Source of the DNA: Rhynchonema sp. JSB1_4
Lineage: Eukaryota > Nematoda > Chromadorea > Monhysterida > Xyalidae
DNA length: 64,000 bases
NCBI GenBank assembly: GCA_030248065.1
Contig: JASAMV010004542.1
Span: 37,138-101,137, forward strand
Direction of reading: 5' to 3'
Of the stretch, positions 1 through 11,493 are shown piece by piece; the stretch's first letter is position 1; each line of letters opens with the position of its first letter. Below the pieces are notes generated by a model, which had not been told where the DNA came from, searched no databases, and worked only from the letters and a program-made list of their open reading frames with translations. The translations under genes were made by a program, and so were the position numbers.

Positions 1-109
1 CCCCCCCCCAAGTGGTACGACCCCCCCCCTAGCTCGGCTGGTACAGTAGGTAGGTTGCCGCCCCGCATTTTGGGTGGTACAGTAGGTTGCCGCCCCGCCT
101 GGGTATACT

Positions 110-540
110 TGCGTATTTTTCCGCAAAATATATTTTTGGAAAAAAAACCGTTTTTTTTCCGGAAAAAAAACCGTTTTTTTTCCAAATATTTTTCCAGTAC
201 TTAAGGATACCCATGGTCCAAAAACGCCTATTTTGGAGAAAATTTTGTCTGGAAATGGCCTGAAACAGGCTAAAAATGCACCTGGAGATTAAAAAGTGCT
301 CATTTTGAACTGTTTAGCACCGATTTACATTGGTTTTGACAACATCCTTTCGCAACCTTTGAAAATATTTCGGAAATTTTTGGAAAAAAAACGGTTTTTT
401 TTCCAAAAGTTGCCACTTGGAAAAATTTCCGGAAAAATAAAAACGTATTTTTCCGGGCCTCGGAAAAAAAACGGTTTTTTTTCGGTTTTTTTTCCGGAAA
501 AAAAACGGTTTTTTTTCCGGCCCGCAAGTATACGCCTGGG
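110..540. repeat. homopolymer-flanked short palindromes
   Basis: The stretch is built from repeated short hairpin units of the form GGAAAAAAAACCG followed by its near complement CGGTTTTTTTTCC, spaced by AT-rich DNA. Similar units recur near 1,660-1,720. The open frames here are low-complexity read-through of the repeat (Lys/Phe-rich) and I do not call them genes. Confidence 0.7.
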
Positions 541-699
541 TAGCTACACCACTGCTGCAAAGCAAAGGCCTGGGTATGGGTAGCTACTGCTTCTTTCTTC
601 AAAACGATGACTGAAAAGATCAAGAACTAGGAAATGTTATTGCGCGAAGCGCAAAAATTTTGAAAATTTTGGTTCAAAAAATGGTAATGTCGTTCAAAT

Positions 700-1240
700 T
701 TAGGCATACCGGGCCGGACCGGGCCGGGCTGCTCGGCCCGGCCCGGCCCGGTCCCCCCAAATCTCCGGCCCGGCCCGGCCCGGTCGACCAACTCCAAAAT
801 CGCGGCCCGTTTCCGATCTCTGGTCGAGACAGTACCTAGTATGCCTGGGCCCAGAGGTCGCAATCGGGCCGGGTTTGGCTGGCCCGGCCCGGCCCGAGCC
901 CCCAAATCTCCGGCCCGGTCCGAACCCCCAAATCTCCGGCCCGGCCCGAATTTTTGGCTCAGATTTTAACCCAACTTTTGTCATAATTTTTGCAATTTTT
1001 TTGAGAACCTATTTTTTGTTGAAACTTCATTGTTGTCCATGAAAAAGTTGTCAGATAGACAATACTGATCACTTACTTGCCGTATCCGTCAGAAATTTTA
1101 GTATTTTTGACAAAAAATCCACTTTTTCACTAAAATAAGTCACTTCAGAAGCTTCCGGCCCGGCCCGACCCTCCAAATTTCCGGCCCGGCCCGGCCCGAG
1201 CCAAAAGCCCAAAATCGCAGCCCGGCCCGAGGTCGGGCTC
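700..1240. repeat. GGCCC/GGGCC-rich degenerate tandem repeat
   Basis: Blocks of (GGCCC)n and its complement alternate with the phrase CCCAAATCTCCGGCCC. The DNA is very GC-rich compared with its AT-rich surroundings. The Gly/Pro/Arg-rich frames on the minus strand are translations of the repeat. A shorter relative, with GGCCCGGCCG and GGCCGGGCC facing each other, lies near 48,650-48,750. Confidence 0.7.
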
Positions 1241-1993
1241 TATTAATTCTCTGACCCGAATATGAAAAATTGTTCCCATAAATACCCCCAAAAACCCCTA
1301 AAAAGGGGGTTTGAATTTGACTGGATGTTTTTTCGCTTGTAATCGCATTTATTCGTGTCTATTCGTCAACAAGAGACGTATTATGTGCTCAGAACGATCA
1401 ACATCCGTGCATAAATGTAACCTGTGCACAACTATCAAGCCTGTCAATACACTACTGTTTGTATAGGGGTGTTTGTTACTTAGGGGTGGCTCTGTTCCAG
1501 GGGCTCTATTAATTCACTGACCTCTTTAGGGCTTGGGGGCTGTATTCCGGGGGGGGGGGTGCATTTAGGCTTTTACGGTATGCCATGACACTGGCTGTAA
1601 ACGTTAACATGGGCCAAAAATACGTTGTTTTGGGTTCCCCTGTCCTTATGCACTACGGATTTTTTCGTGTTTTTCGGAAATTTTTCCAAAAATATAAAAA
1701 ACCGTTTTTTCCGCAAGTATATTCTGCTGACTTGACCCAAAAAATTCGGGCCGGGCCAGTCGAATGTCAAAAAGCACGTTTTTTGGTACATATTCTGGGA
1801 ATTCTATGACTTGAAGTCGAAGAACTTTTTTCCAAAAAAAATTTTTAAGAGAACAAAATTTGGAAAAACCTTCTCGCATCGGTTTGGGTTGGGTTTTGAT
1901 TTTCGATTCTTGTCTTCTGTTTTTATACAGAAATTTTAATGTATGCTGTCTAACACAGGAAATCAACGAAGACACTATTGATCTACTATCGTT

Positions 1994-4900
1994 ATGGGAT
2001 CGTGGTTTTCAAAGACAAAGAAGTCGACCATCGAGCGACTGGAGGAAATCGAAAAAGATGTGGGTTCTCATTGCCGTTTTTGAGATTTCACCTTTCACCT
2101 GCTAATTGGCGTATTTCCTAAAATTGAGCCCGAGCTATTCTGTCCCCAGAATACAGCTCCCGTATCGATCAATGTCGTGTCGCAAGTCGCTCAATAACAA
2201 GCAGAAATCCCCACGGAGATTTAGAACGCTCTCCGACGAGCGGTGGAAATGATTTGTTTGAATATGACCGGGTGAAACTATAGACTTCCTATATTTTAGG
2301 GAATACGGTAGGCAGCGGTAGCGTACATTTCAACTTTCAAGCAAATATTTGCACCCCTACCCAGTGTAGTTCCTGGGGGGGGGTCCCCCCTAAGGTACAC
2401 TTACCGCCGCGACCAAAGTACACCAGTACACTAACCGCCTCAATTTTTGCCTAAAATAGGCATTTTTAGGCCTAAAATGAGTATTTTTAGGCCTAAAATG
2501 CGTGATTTTCAGGTCGATGTTGTCAAAAGTAGCCAAAATACCCTTTTCATGGAGAATTTTTCCAAAAAGGGCCAAAAACCGGTCAAATTTTCTGCCTCAA
2601 AAAGTGACTTTTTCCTGAATTTGGGTCTGCAGTGTAGTTCCTGGTGGGGGAGGGGGTCCCCCCTGAGGTACACTAACCGCCGCGACCAAGGTACACTAGT
2701 ACACTAACCGTCGCGCCAGGTACACTAACCGCCTCAATTTTTGCCTAAAATCGGCATTTTTAGGCCTAAAATGGGCATTTTTAGGCCTAAAATGGGTGGT
2801 TTTTAGGTCAATGATGTCAAAAGTCGCCAAAATACCCTTTTTATGGAGAATTTTTTCCAAAAAGGGGCAAAAATCGGTCAAATTTTCCACCTCAAAAAGT
2901 GACTTTTTCCTGAATTTGGGTCCTCCCCCTTTCCCCACCAGGGAGGAGGTACACTAACCGCCGCACGGAAAAAAGGGGTAGGTACACTAACCGCCGCGCC
3001 GGACCAGGAACTACACTGACTTTAGGTACGAGCGTGGTAGACGGTACACACTTTAGCGACCAAGGCATAGTCCAGCCACGTGCTCATGAGACGACTTTTT
3101 TTAAAGCTTGCTTGGCCAGATTCCAAAATGCACCGGTTATACGGGTTTTCGCAAACAAAAGAAAGAGATCGGGCTGAGAGACATGATGACAACTTCCAGC
3201 TGGCTGACCTCAATTTGTTGCGTGCTTAGCGAACAGTAACGTTGTTCAACACGCAAATGTTTTGGGAGTAAAAGTGAATTTACGCACCGAGGTGGAGAGC
3301 GTGTTTTAAAAAAATACATGCGTTTCTCTTTCTTTCATTTCCGAAATACGTGGAACCAGAACATTATTGGATCCGCACAAGCCAATTTCAAAAAAAGTAG
3401 TCTCATGAGTTCGTGGCTGGACTATACGCGCGCTAGAACATGTACACTCCGCATCTCTAACGACAGGTACTTAATATTTTCCCCAATTTTTGCCTAACAT
3501 AGGCATTCTTGGGTCTAAAGTGGGCATTTTAGGCTTAAAATGGGTTATTTTTAGGTCAATATTGTCAAAAAAAGTCGCCAAAATACACTTTTTATGGAGA
3601 ATTTTTTCCAAAAAGGGGCAAAAATTGGTCAAATTTGCCACGTCAAAAATAACTTTCCTGAATTTGGGGCTTCCCCCCAGGGAGGTACACTAACCGCTTC
3701 GCCGGACAAGGAGCTACACTGATGCCGACTGTGCACAAACAATCTTTCACAAATTGATTGCAGACTGTTCGTCTTGAGCGCGAGCGTCGCGAATACGACA
3801 CTCGACACAAACGCGTGATCGGATGGGTGTTTGCCGTCATTCTCATTGGCTACACGGCTGCAATCATCGGCGGATATTTGTACTATTTCCCGAGCACATT
3901 GGCTGACGCCGCTGCACATCTCATGCCATTGGTGTTGCTCATACCGATTGTTTGGTGAGTTGGATTTGTTTTGTAAAGTTTTCTGCAACTAATGCACTCT
4001 GACGTGTGTTATCGTGGTTGACCCAGTCCAAATGTTACAGCAGTGGGTTTGGGTGCAAGTGTCTGGTCGCAATTTGCACCAATAACCCTAAAAAAGCAAC
4101 AACTTGCCCCCCCCCTTTCTCCAGGCTCGTCCGTACAGCCATATCGTGGTTCCTGGCCCGTCAGATCCACTCGTGCGACGAACAATTGTCGGCGTTGAGA
4201 GTGGAACGACGCGAAATACTTGACTCGGTCAAAGAAACCGAAACTTACAAGGTGGCCGCTGAGATACTCGCCAAGTATGATCCCACCACAAGGTATGTTA
4301 TTGGACACTTTATGCTTTCAAGTGGACAGAAATGTGCTGACCGGGGCGTTAATTGTTCCACGCTAAATTTGTCCTTTGCTTTTTCATTAACTTTCTGATA
4401 TTGACAAACTGAAATAAAGCAAATGAACGATTCCAGAAAGCAATCCTCCTCAGGCAAAATTTGAAACTTGGGCGTTAACACCGAAAAAGATTTTAGGTTT
4501 GAACAACAACAAAAAGAGCAACGAAGACAGGAGGAACAGGAGCGGCTGCGTCGCAGACAGCAGGTGTGCTGGATTTTTTGTTGGGTCTGCATCATCTAAA
4601 AAGTGTTCACCATTCAACGCCATTCTCACAACCGCCAATTACAGGCCGAAGAAGCAGCCAATCTTCGCCGACGACGTAATGCTTCACCAGCGCCCAATCC
4701 GAGCGCTTTGGTTCAGGCTGCACAGCGACAGAAACAAATGCCTGCCACAACGGCGGCCACCACACGTGTGTTGCATATTTGTTTCGCATACGTTGCCTGT
4801 GGTCACAAGATGGCTTGCACCTGAACATCATACAGACCAATGCGTGTGTTAAATCCACACCCTTTTTGCAGCGGCTCCCACGCCAGCTCAACCGGTTCAA

Positions 4901-6348
4901 ACGCCAGCGCCCACTCCTGTGCTACAAATACAACCACAGGTTAGTCAGCCTTTGATAAATGTTTTGTACTTGACAGTGAAGTATCACTTGTATAATACAA
5001 GTAGATCGGTATCGGTAATGATTTGTATTGAACCTCAATACTCCACAAATGAGAGCGACTTTTAGACATTGATTGTCCTTAACAACAGTCATAAATTTTT
5101 GTTTATATCGTCATTTGTACTTTAATAAATCCATCAGTGCTCCAATTCAGACCGTCATGGGCATCCGACCCCCCGTGCTGGCTACCCCTAAATTGATGCC
5201 GCGACCGATGCCTCCCAACGATCGTGGCGTGATGGACAAGTTTGTTGACTACTTACTCGGTGGGTTGGTTTGACTTTGGTTTTTTGTTTCATGATGACAA
5301 AGAACATACAGTACGGAATCTGGGAAAAGATTGAAACTTGAAACAGGGCGAAACACGGCGAAACAGTTTCAAATTCTTTCTTGGTTCGAAGGATGACGCT
5401 GGCACGACCCGCTTTTGGGATCACTCAACGCGTTTAAAAAGTTGTCAGATCTGTTGCTTGAACCAAAGTTTACCTACCATTCCTAAGGGCATGACAAACG
5501 CAACAAAATAATGCATATAATTGTCTTGACATTCACCGTTGCAGGCGAGGGTCCAGGCAGTCAATACGCATTGGTCTGTTCGCAATGTCATTCGCACAAC
5601 GGGCTGGCCATGAGGGACGAATTGGAATATATGGCATTCAGATGCTGTTATTGTGGATTCTTCAACCCCGCCAAACGACAGAGACCACATCAGACGATCG
5701 GTGGAACGGTGAGTTCTAAAATATGTCCTTTATATCTGGCTTTCTGTTTACGTACCGTCGCTGTTGAGCCCGAAGTGGTCAGATCGTCATGCTAGAGAAA
5801 CAATAAGAGACTGTAAACGAAAAATACCAAGGTACCCTGGTCTCAATGCTGCAATACGAAGTCACTGATTTTCCTTCACACGATCGTATTATGCATATGT
5901 GGTCTTGTACTAGGTGTGAGTATGATGGCAAGAAACATGGTAAACACAATATTTTTAGACAAATACACTGTCGACCAAGCTCGATCACTCTGCTACATCA
6001 TCGACGGCATCAAACGTTCGTTCCGCGTCCATTCACGATGTTCGCAGTCCCGGTCCAAGTCGGGCACCACCGGGCTCAGAACACGATGCCGCATCGACAG
6101 AAGGACTTGATGATGACAGTAAACCGGTCAGATCCAGTTCTCCGACGGTCAGCGAGCCGCCCATGTACGACATGCGAAGCGAAACTCCGGTTATTAGTCC
6201 GGAAAACACGACGGATGATTTCGAATTGTTACCTGATGCGGAAGGCGATGAAACGTCATCTGGCAGTGGACCGGTCTCAGACGTGGACTCGAGTCTGCAA
6301 GCAGCCAGCACTGTATTACCCGATGTGGAGGCTCTTGAAGCAAAGTAG
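1994..6348 (+). CDS. lnpk: Lunapark, ER three-way-junction protein (9 exons)
   Basis: Lunapark stabilises three-way junctions of the tubular endoplasmic reticulum and works against the GTPase atlastin (family knowledge). I join 1994-2059, 3764-3954, 4125-4292, 4497-4563, 4645-4765, 4872-4939, 5151-5259, 5545-5708 and 5959-6348. This is 1,344 nt or 447 aa, close to animal Lunapark proteins (about 430 aa), and every intron phase matches. Exon 1 starts MGSWFSKTKKSTIERLEEIE, the expected myristoylation-type N-terminus (Gly2) followed by a coiled coil. Two membrane segments lie near residues 43-64 and 72-95, followed by the conserved helix containing ETYKVAAEILAKYDP. A Gln/Arg coiled coil and a Pro-rich linker precede the Lunapark zinc ribbon: CSQC at 275-278, HNG at 281-283 and CCYC at 297-300. 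The acidic, Ser-rich tail is disordered. No frame damage is visible. The gene is oriented away from the two-TM family that follows. Confidence 0.9.
2390..3720. repeat. three ~300 bp direct repeats in lunapark intron 1
   Basis: Three related units occur at about 2,395-2,640, 2,680-3,010 and 3,470-3,715. Each contains the order TACACTAACCGCC, one or more TTTTTAGGCCTAAAATG blocks, a GTCAAAAGT..CCAAAATAC block, GGAGAATTTTT, GGTCAAATTT, and then GTGTAGTTCCTGG or CTACACTGA. A MITE separates units 2 and 3. All lie in intron 1 of lunapark (2,060-3,763) and account for most of its length. No coding sense is seen. Confidence 0.8.
3068..3424. mobile_element. MITE with TAGTCCAGCCACG termini
   Basis: The ends form an imperfect inverted repeat of about 35 bp: TAGTCCAGCCACGTGCTCAT on the left, matched by ATGAGTTCGTGGCTGGACTA on the right, with a TA at each end as in Tc1/mariner-type insertions. 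The interior (3,185-3,260) carries a core also found in MITEs with other termini (see findings). There is no transposase frame. Confidence 0.75.
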
Positions 6349-8118
6349 GGAACAAATGCGGAATATTTGATGTTTTGTAATCTTGGGACACGTTTTTTGG
6401 TGCTAAATTATTTTTCTTTTGCTCTCTTGACTTCAGTGGATTTGCACAAAGATTTTTTGTGATCAGATTAGCGTGTGTTTATGATAAGCTACTTAGCTTC
6501 TGAAATGGTGTTTGAAAACATAGCAGAAGGTCAACAAATTTTTATTGGCTCCACTTCTGTATTAGTATTTGTGTTCTTCATTCACGCTTCACTGGTTTCA
6601 AGCTTAAGACTCTCTTTTTTCTATACAGCTGGCATACTACTTTGCTGAACTGATGATAATAGTTGTTCGTGATAATAGGCGCATGTAAGCGCAAAAGTCG
6701 CCGCTTCTTGTAGTAACTTATCTTTATTTCCGCTTGTTTAGGCTTCCTTTCTTAGCATTTATCTGTCTGGCTTCATCTGGTGTTAGTGTTAGTAACTTCA
6801 CTGATCCTGGGCGCTCCCTCAGGCGAAAGAAAATTGTCGATTTCTTCGAAACACTTCTCCATTCTGATCTGTGTATAACAGTTGAAAGAAAAATTTGCAG
6901 CCAGAAGATATACGTTGTGAGCTTAGACCCTGTGATCTTGATGCTGTACATGTAATTCAGATTTAAAATTACTGACTATTTATGGGTCTTCGTGTGGTTT
7001 TGTTATAGGGCTTGTAAGGGTTCTCAAGGTATAAAACTAACGAGGGCAAATACGACTTGTTTTTTTGGATAGGTAAAATTTGCTTTTACTAGCTCTGTTT
7101 CATAAACATGTTTGATCTAATAGCTTGAGCTTTCGTCTTTTTGATTCCTCTTTATATTTTTCCTTTTTTTCGATACATATGTCTCCTCCCTGAACTACCA
7201 TAACGTGCGTTTGTTTATCTCTACTTGCTCTTCAACTCTTACTAATCAAACCCAATTTGTTGGACTGCATTTTTTCATGAGCTGCATATACATAACTAGT
7301 ATCAGGGCAATATTTTCTTGTGCGTTTTGCTTTCATTCTGGATTGTACTTCTTTTTCATAATTACGCAATGCGAATTCGAAAGAATGAAATGTGCCAAGC
7401 TGGTTCGAATCTTTATAATTCTCAAAAGAAATAAATGACTTCATTGTACGTCAGGAATTTGTTCTTCTCACCGTGAAATGTTTCACATGTAAAATGGCAT
7501 GGTCGATGTTTGATAATAGCAAACTGAGATTTTCTAATAGGCTGGGCAGAAACATTTGAAGGTTATGCATAATCACGTGAAAATCGCTAATTGGACTAAA
7601 TCCGCGCGTGGAACAGTAAAACGGGATTCCCAGACGTACGAACCCATCCTTCGTGCACAAACGATTTCGGATTTCCGTCGTTATGTATGTATGTATGGTA
7701 ACTATATGTAGGTGCACTGCACCACCATCACAACACAAATATCAGATGATCCTTGTTTTGTCGTTTTGTGCTCAAATGTTCTGGTCTGGGACTGGTCGGT
7801 GTGGGCGGAGGTGGATCCGGACTGCGACCACAAGCTTTTGTTGGACTAAGGTCCTTGTTTGAAGCTGAGGGAGACACGAGAACGCCGGGGGAGGAGCAAG
7901 ATCGTTTGCGCGATGACCCATGCCGACAGAGCTCTTTGTCATAAAGCTCGGATACTTCCTCGCATGATGTCAGGCGCAGCGATTCTGTGAATATGAATAA
8001 TGTCTTCGAGTCAGATGAACCTCGTTAATGCAGACTGTTCGGGTCATGTGACATACAACGAAACCACGACGCATAATTTGTACAGTGTCTCTATTAGCAA
8101 AATAACTTACTGGTAGTA
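6349..8118. other. lunapark 3' flank and intergenic DNA
   Basis: AT-rich sequence with no convincing exon. A candidate poly(A) signal AATAAA is at 7,430-7,435, which would imply a lunapark 3' UTR of about 1.1 kb unless a non-canonical signal nearer the stop is used. The short open frames have neither splice support nor recognisable domains. Confidence 0.5.
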
Positions 8119-10198
8119 TTAGCCCTCGGTCGGGGTTGCCTGATGGCATCGATGGGCACCAACAGTTTGCATTGATTCGGACGGTTGACCTTCATGCACA
8201 TTGCTAATCGCGTTCGTGCAGCTGACAGACTTAGGTCCTCGTTGGTGGAGGTACCTGAACAGGAGTTCATTCAATTGGTAATAAAATGCAAAATGTTGAC
8301 CATGGTGCTGCCGATACGTAACAATGAACGAACAATGGCAATGAACTGTTCAAATCTTCAACAATGGTGCATCCGCCAGTTAAGATGTGGGCAATTCGTA
8401 TGATGTTTCATAGACTCACCACTGTTATTCGACATGGTGGCGCTTCGTGCATTCCTGTTTATCTGCAACCTCGACCCGCTGCTTGGTGACCCCCGCTCGC
8501 TGTACGGAAATGCGTGCAGCTTGACTGATCTTACTGAATTACTATGACTTCCTGGACTGCAACCAATCGCCAGTTGCGGATCCGAATCCGCGACGCCGCG
8601 TGCCCGCAGTATGTGACTGATTGGGTCTGCACAGTAATGTATTTCGTCCGTTTGGTCGTGCTTCAACATCAGAAGCCCAGTTTTTTGAATATTGAATTTT
8701 GCTGGGCAAAGTTAGGGATCAGAGCAATAAATCAATGCAGGAGAAATATCGCTGCCAGACTCATCACAAATGTGCACAATATTGCTGACCATCGGGTGCA
8801 CCACAATGACACAAACTGGCAAAACACCGTCACTGAATGAATCGGAACACGAGAATGAAACATCAGTTTACCGTCCAATGACGTGATCCTCTCGATCGAT
8901 ATTCGATTGCTATCTAACGACAGTTTGCCGCGAAAGTCCTCGTGTCCGCCGCTCAACGAGTTTTCCACTGACGCTTGCATGACCTATACATTTATGAATA
9001 GACTTTCTCTGAAACATCAGCCCAAAGAAGTGAGTTGGTTCCGCGATTGATACAGTGCTGAAAAAGTGATGCTTCACGACAAATAATACAAACATAAACA
9101 TTCACCTTTATCGCACTGGCCGTGCCGTGCATTCGCTTCATCACGTCTTGCACCGATTGTGGTCGTTGGGGCTGATGAGGGCGCCCACTATTCATCACTT
9201 GACTTTTGAAACGAAGCACGCCATCTGCAGTTTGACGCAGAAAAATTTCGAAAACGAACTCCTGTGAATACTGGGCAATTGGACTTTTCCACACTTATGT
9301 GATCGACACAAATCGTCGAATTTCGTGCACCCGGAGGCGCAGTGCTTAATATCATTGATGCAACGTTAAGTGCGATGTCTGCGTGTTGCAGCAATCCCTG
9401 TCCGTGTATTTGCTTCTTTTGCTCACTTCGGCTGCGCTAATATTAAACGCGTCACGTTGACGCTATACTTTGCACGTGGTAGGACAAAACACGCGGTAGC
9501 TTGTTTAAAATTCGGCACAATTTGCGTTGACTACAACAGAATTAGCGAGATATCAGACACAAACGAACGTGCAGGCCACAAACTGGTCGGTTTCTCATCG
9601 CTGGCGGTCAACTGCGGTGCGACCAGTGAGATAGCCTGCAGACATACAGTATGTGAATACACACACGTTTTTCCTGGACAATCATTTGCGATTATCCTCA
9701 GCGTTGGCGATCACCTGGCCCGTGCATATCATGTATACATACATACGCAAGCCAAACTAAAACTTTAAAATAAAGGCGTGGCTTCCGTATTTGTGTTCAA
9801 TAGTCTGGTGCCTTTGTGCTTGTGAAACACTAGCCAATCCTGCTGTGAACTGCAATCAATGATTTGCTGATGTTTCACAATGTTTGGGCAACGTTAGTTT
9901 TGAGCAGACTGAAGCGCAGACACTTTAACTGAGGGGTCCTTCAATTGAGCGCTGGCAAAGCACGTTAGCCAAGAAGATCGAGAAGAAACGTGACTCGCAA
10001 ACCAACGTGTCTAACAGATTGCGGCAGTATTGTGTTGACCGTGGGCACACAGCACACGAGCAATATTGTTTGCAACGTTGTCGAAGCGATCAAGACCGTG
10101 AATCCCACACTTTGACCACACAATTCACTGCCGGTCGTGATTAGGCCGTACATCAGGGCACATGTGTTGATCATAACGATGCTCATCAGAAGAGCCAT
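8119..10198 (-). CDS. two-transmembrane family protein, copy A (6 exons)
   Basis: I do not recognise the family. On the minus strand the join is 10198-10007, 9261-9106, 8983-8872, 8626-8420, 8254-8190 and 8139-8119: 753 nt, 250 aa, all phases matching and ending in TAA. Exon 1 (192 nt) encodes two hydrophobic segments, about residues 2-22 and 31-52, joined by a short Cys-containing loop, with CVPTVNTILPQ after the second. The rest (about 190 aa) is hydrophilic and probably faces one side of the membrane. It includes VQDVMKRMHGT, then VMQASVENSLSG starting a new exon, then a Ser/Arg-rich tail. Copy C at 19.0-20.35 kb has the same exon 1 length and the same VMQAS exon. There may be further 5' exons. 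Function unknown; a short membrane adaptor or the tail of a larger receptor are both possible. Confidence 0.6.
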
Positions 10199-10990
10199 TT
10201 CTGTGCAACATCTGAAGAGACCTGACGCACCTGTGCGTATGTGAATTCTTGAATAATAAGGCAGAGGAAGTAAAACAGGATAGCATATATGTATAGGTAT
10301 AAACTTAGTCTCAGAAGCTAACCGATATTGTGGAGCCTAGCGTGCGCTTATGATCGTATTGTTGGTGCAACTACTAATAGAGAGCATCGGTTGCAATCCA
10401 TGTTCTTCATGGAGCCACTGGATGAAACGTCTCTAGGACGGCGTTGTGTTGGCCTCTCTGTTTCCAGACAAGCACATGTTGCATCTGGTCAAAGAAGAGA
10501 GGGTAATGCAGCAAGAACGTATTTCGAGCTCAAAGAAGCGCGTTAATTAGGGATCATGATCCAGAAATCACAATGTGCAGTAGGTGTAGATGTATGTACA
10601 TATACCTGTATATATGTACCTATGTTACAACCATCGTATACATGGCACTCAAAGACAGTCTGGGGGCCTCTGTTAATTAACGTCAGATATACGTGCTGTA
10701 CACAAGTGGGACAAGCAAGAAGATATCCATGATACTTCATGGTTAGAGTTTACGCGAACGCGTAAGTATCCAAGTTGTCGTTTGGAATACGACACGTGAG
10801 GGACACGTGAAGTCAAGGGACATAAGTAGACCGGGACTGTGATTGGTCGGTTTCGAATTCAGTCCGGAAAGCACTATGCGTGCAGGCGAGTCAACCTGCG
10901 TAAATGAGCAGTTCGGTAGATGTTCCCTTGCGTGACTGTGTTGTGTGAACGTTCGTTATGAAGTGGTTAGCGATCGTTCGAGTGAGGGAT
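10199..10990. other. intergenic DNA
   Basis: No supported gene. A 72-codon frame at 10,328-10,546 (+) has no splice or domain support. A short TATGTACATATACCTGTATAT tract lies near 10,590-10,620; similar ATGTATGT tracts recur through the window. Confidence 0.4.
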
Positions 10991-10999
10991 TAAGTCTCT

Positions 11000-11490
11000 C
11001 CTTGTTTGCGTGTGTCGTATGGTAAATTTGCATACTTTGCGTGCAGTAATATTTCTTGTTTTTATAATCCATACCTTATGTGTGTGATGTATCCTTAGAC
11101 ACTACGTCCCAAAAACTATATAAGCAATCTTCACTTTTAGTAGTTACTGAAAAAGTCTTATCCGCCTTCACCCACAGTGACCTACTATTGGAAAAGGTCG
11201 TTCGTCTCCAAGCCAATAAAAAACCTTCGACGCTTGATTGATTCGCAACGTTGGTTTTGGTTTGTGATTCGTCCTATTGCATGTATTATATATTTATGTA
11301 CCTAACCTAACCTGACTGGGACTTCCAGCTTTTGCAGATTTTCTAGATCAGGTACCGGAGAAGCTTGATTGATTCGCAACTTCGGTCCGGGGACGCTCGA
11401 GCATACTCGCAACCTCGGTTACTAATCCAGTCGACAAGCTTGATTGATTCGCGCGTCGACTCATCGGTGTGGCTTGATTGATTCGCAGCA
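11000..11490 (+). promoter_or_regulatory. LTR-like promoter and leader of the gag-like element
   Basis: A TATA-like CTATATAAGC lies at about 11,116-11,125 and AATAAA at 11,215-11,220, about 100 bp apart, the usual order in an LTR (U3-R). The leader before the ORF contains four copies of the 15-mer GCTTGATTGATTCGC at 11,232-11,246, 11,363-11,377, 11,438-11,452 and 11,472-11,486, with gaps that shrink towards the start codon. I could not define the LTR ends, a primer-binding site or a matching 3' LTR. Confidence 0.4.
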
Positions 11491-11493
11491 CCG

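Noticed and set aside
627..984. Gly/Pro/Arg-rich minus-strand frames
   Set aside because: Translations of the GGCCC repeat.
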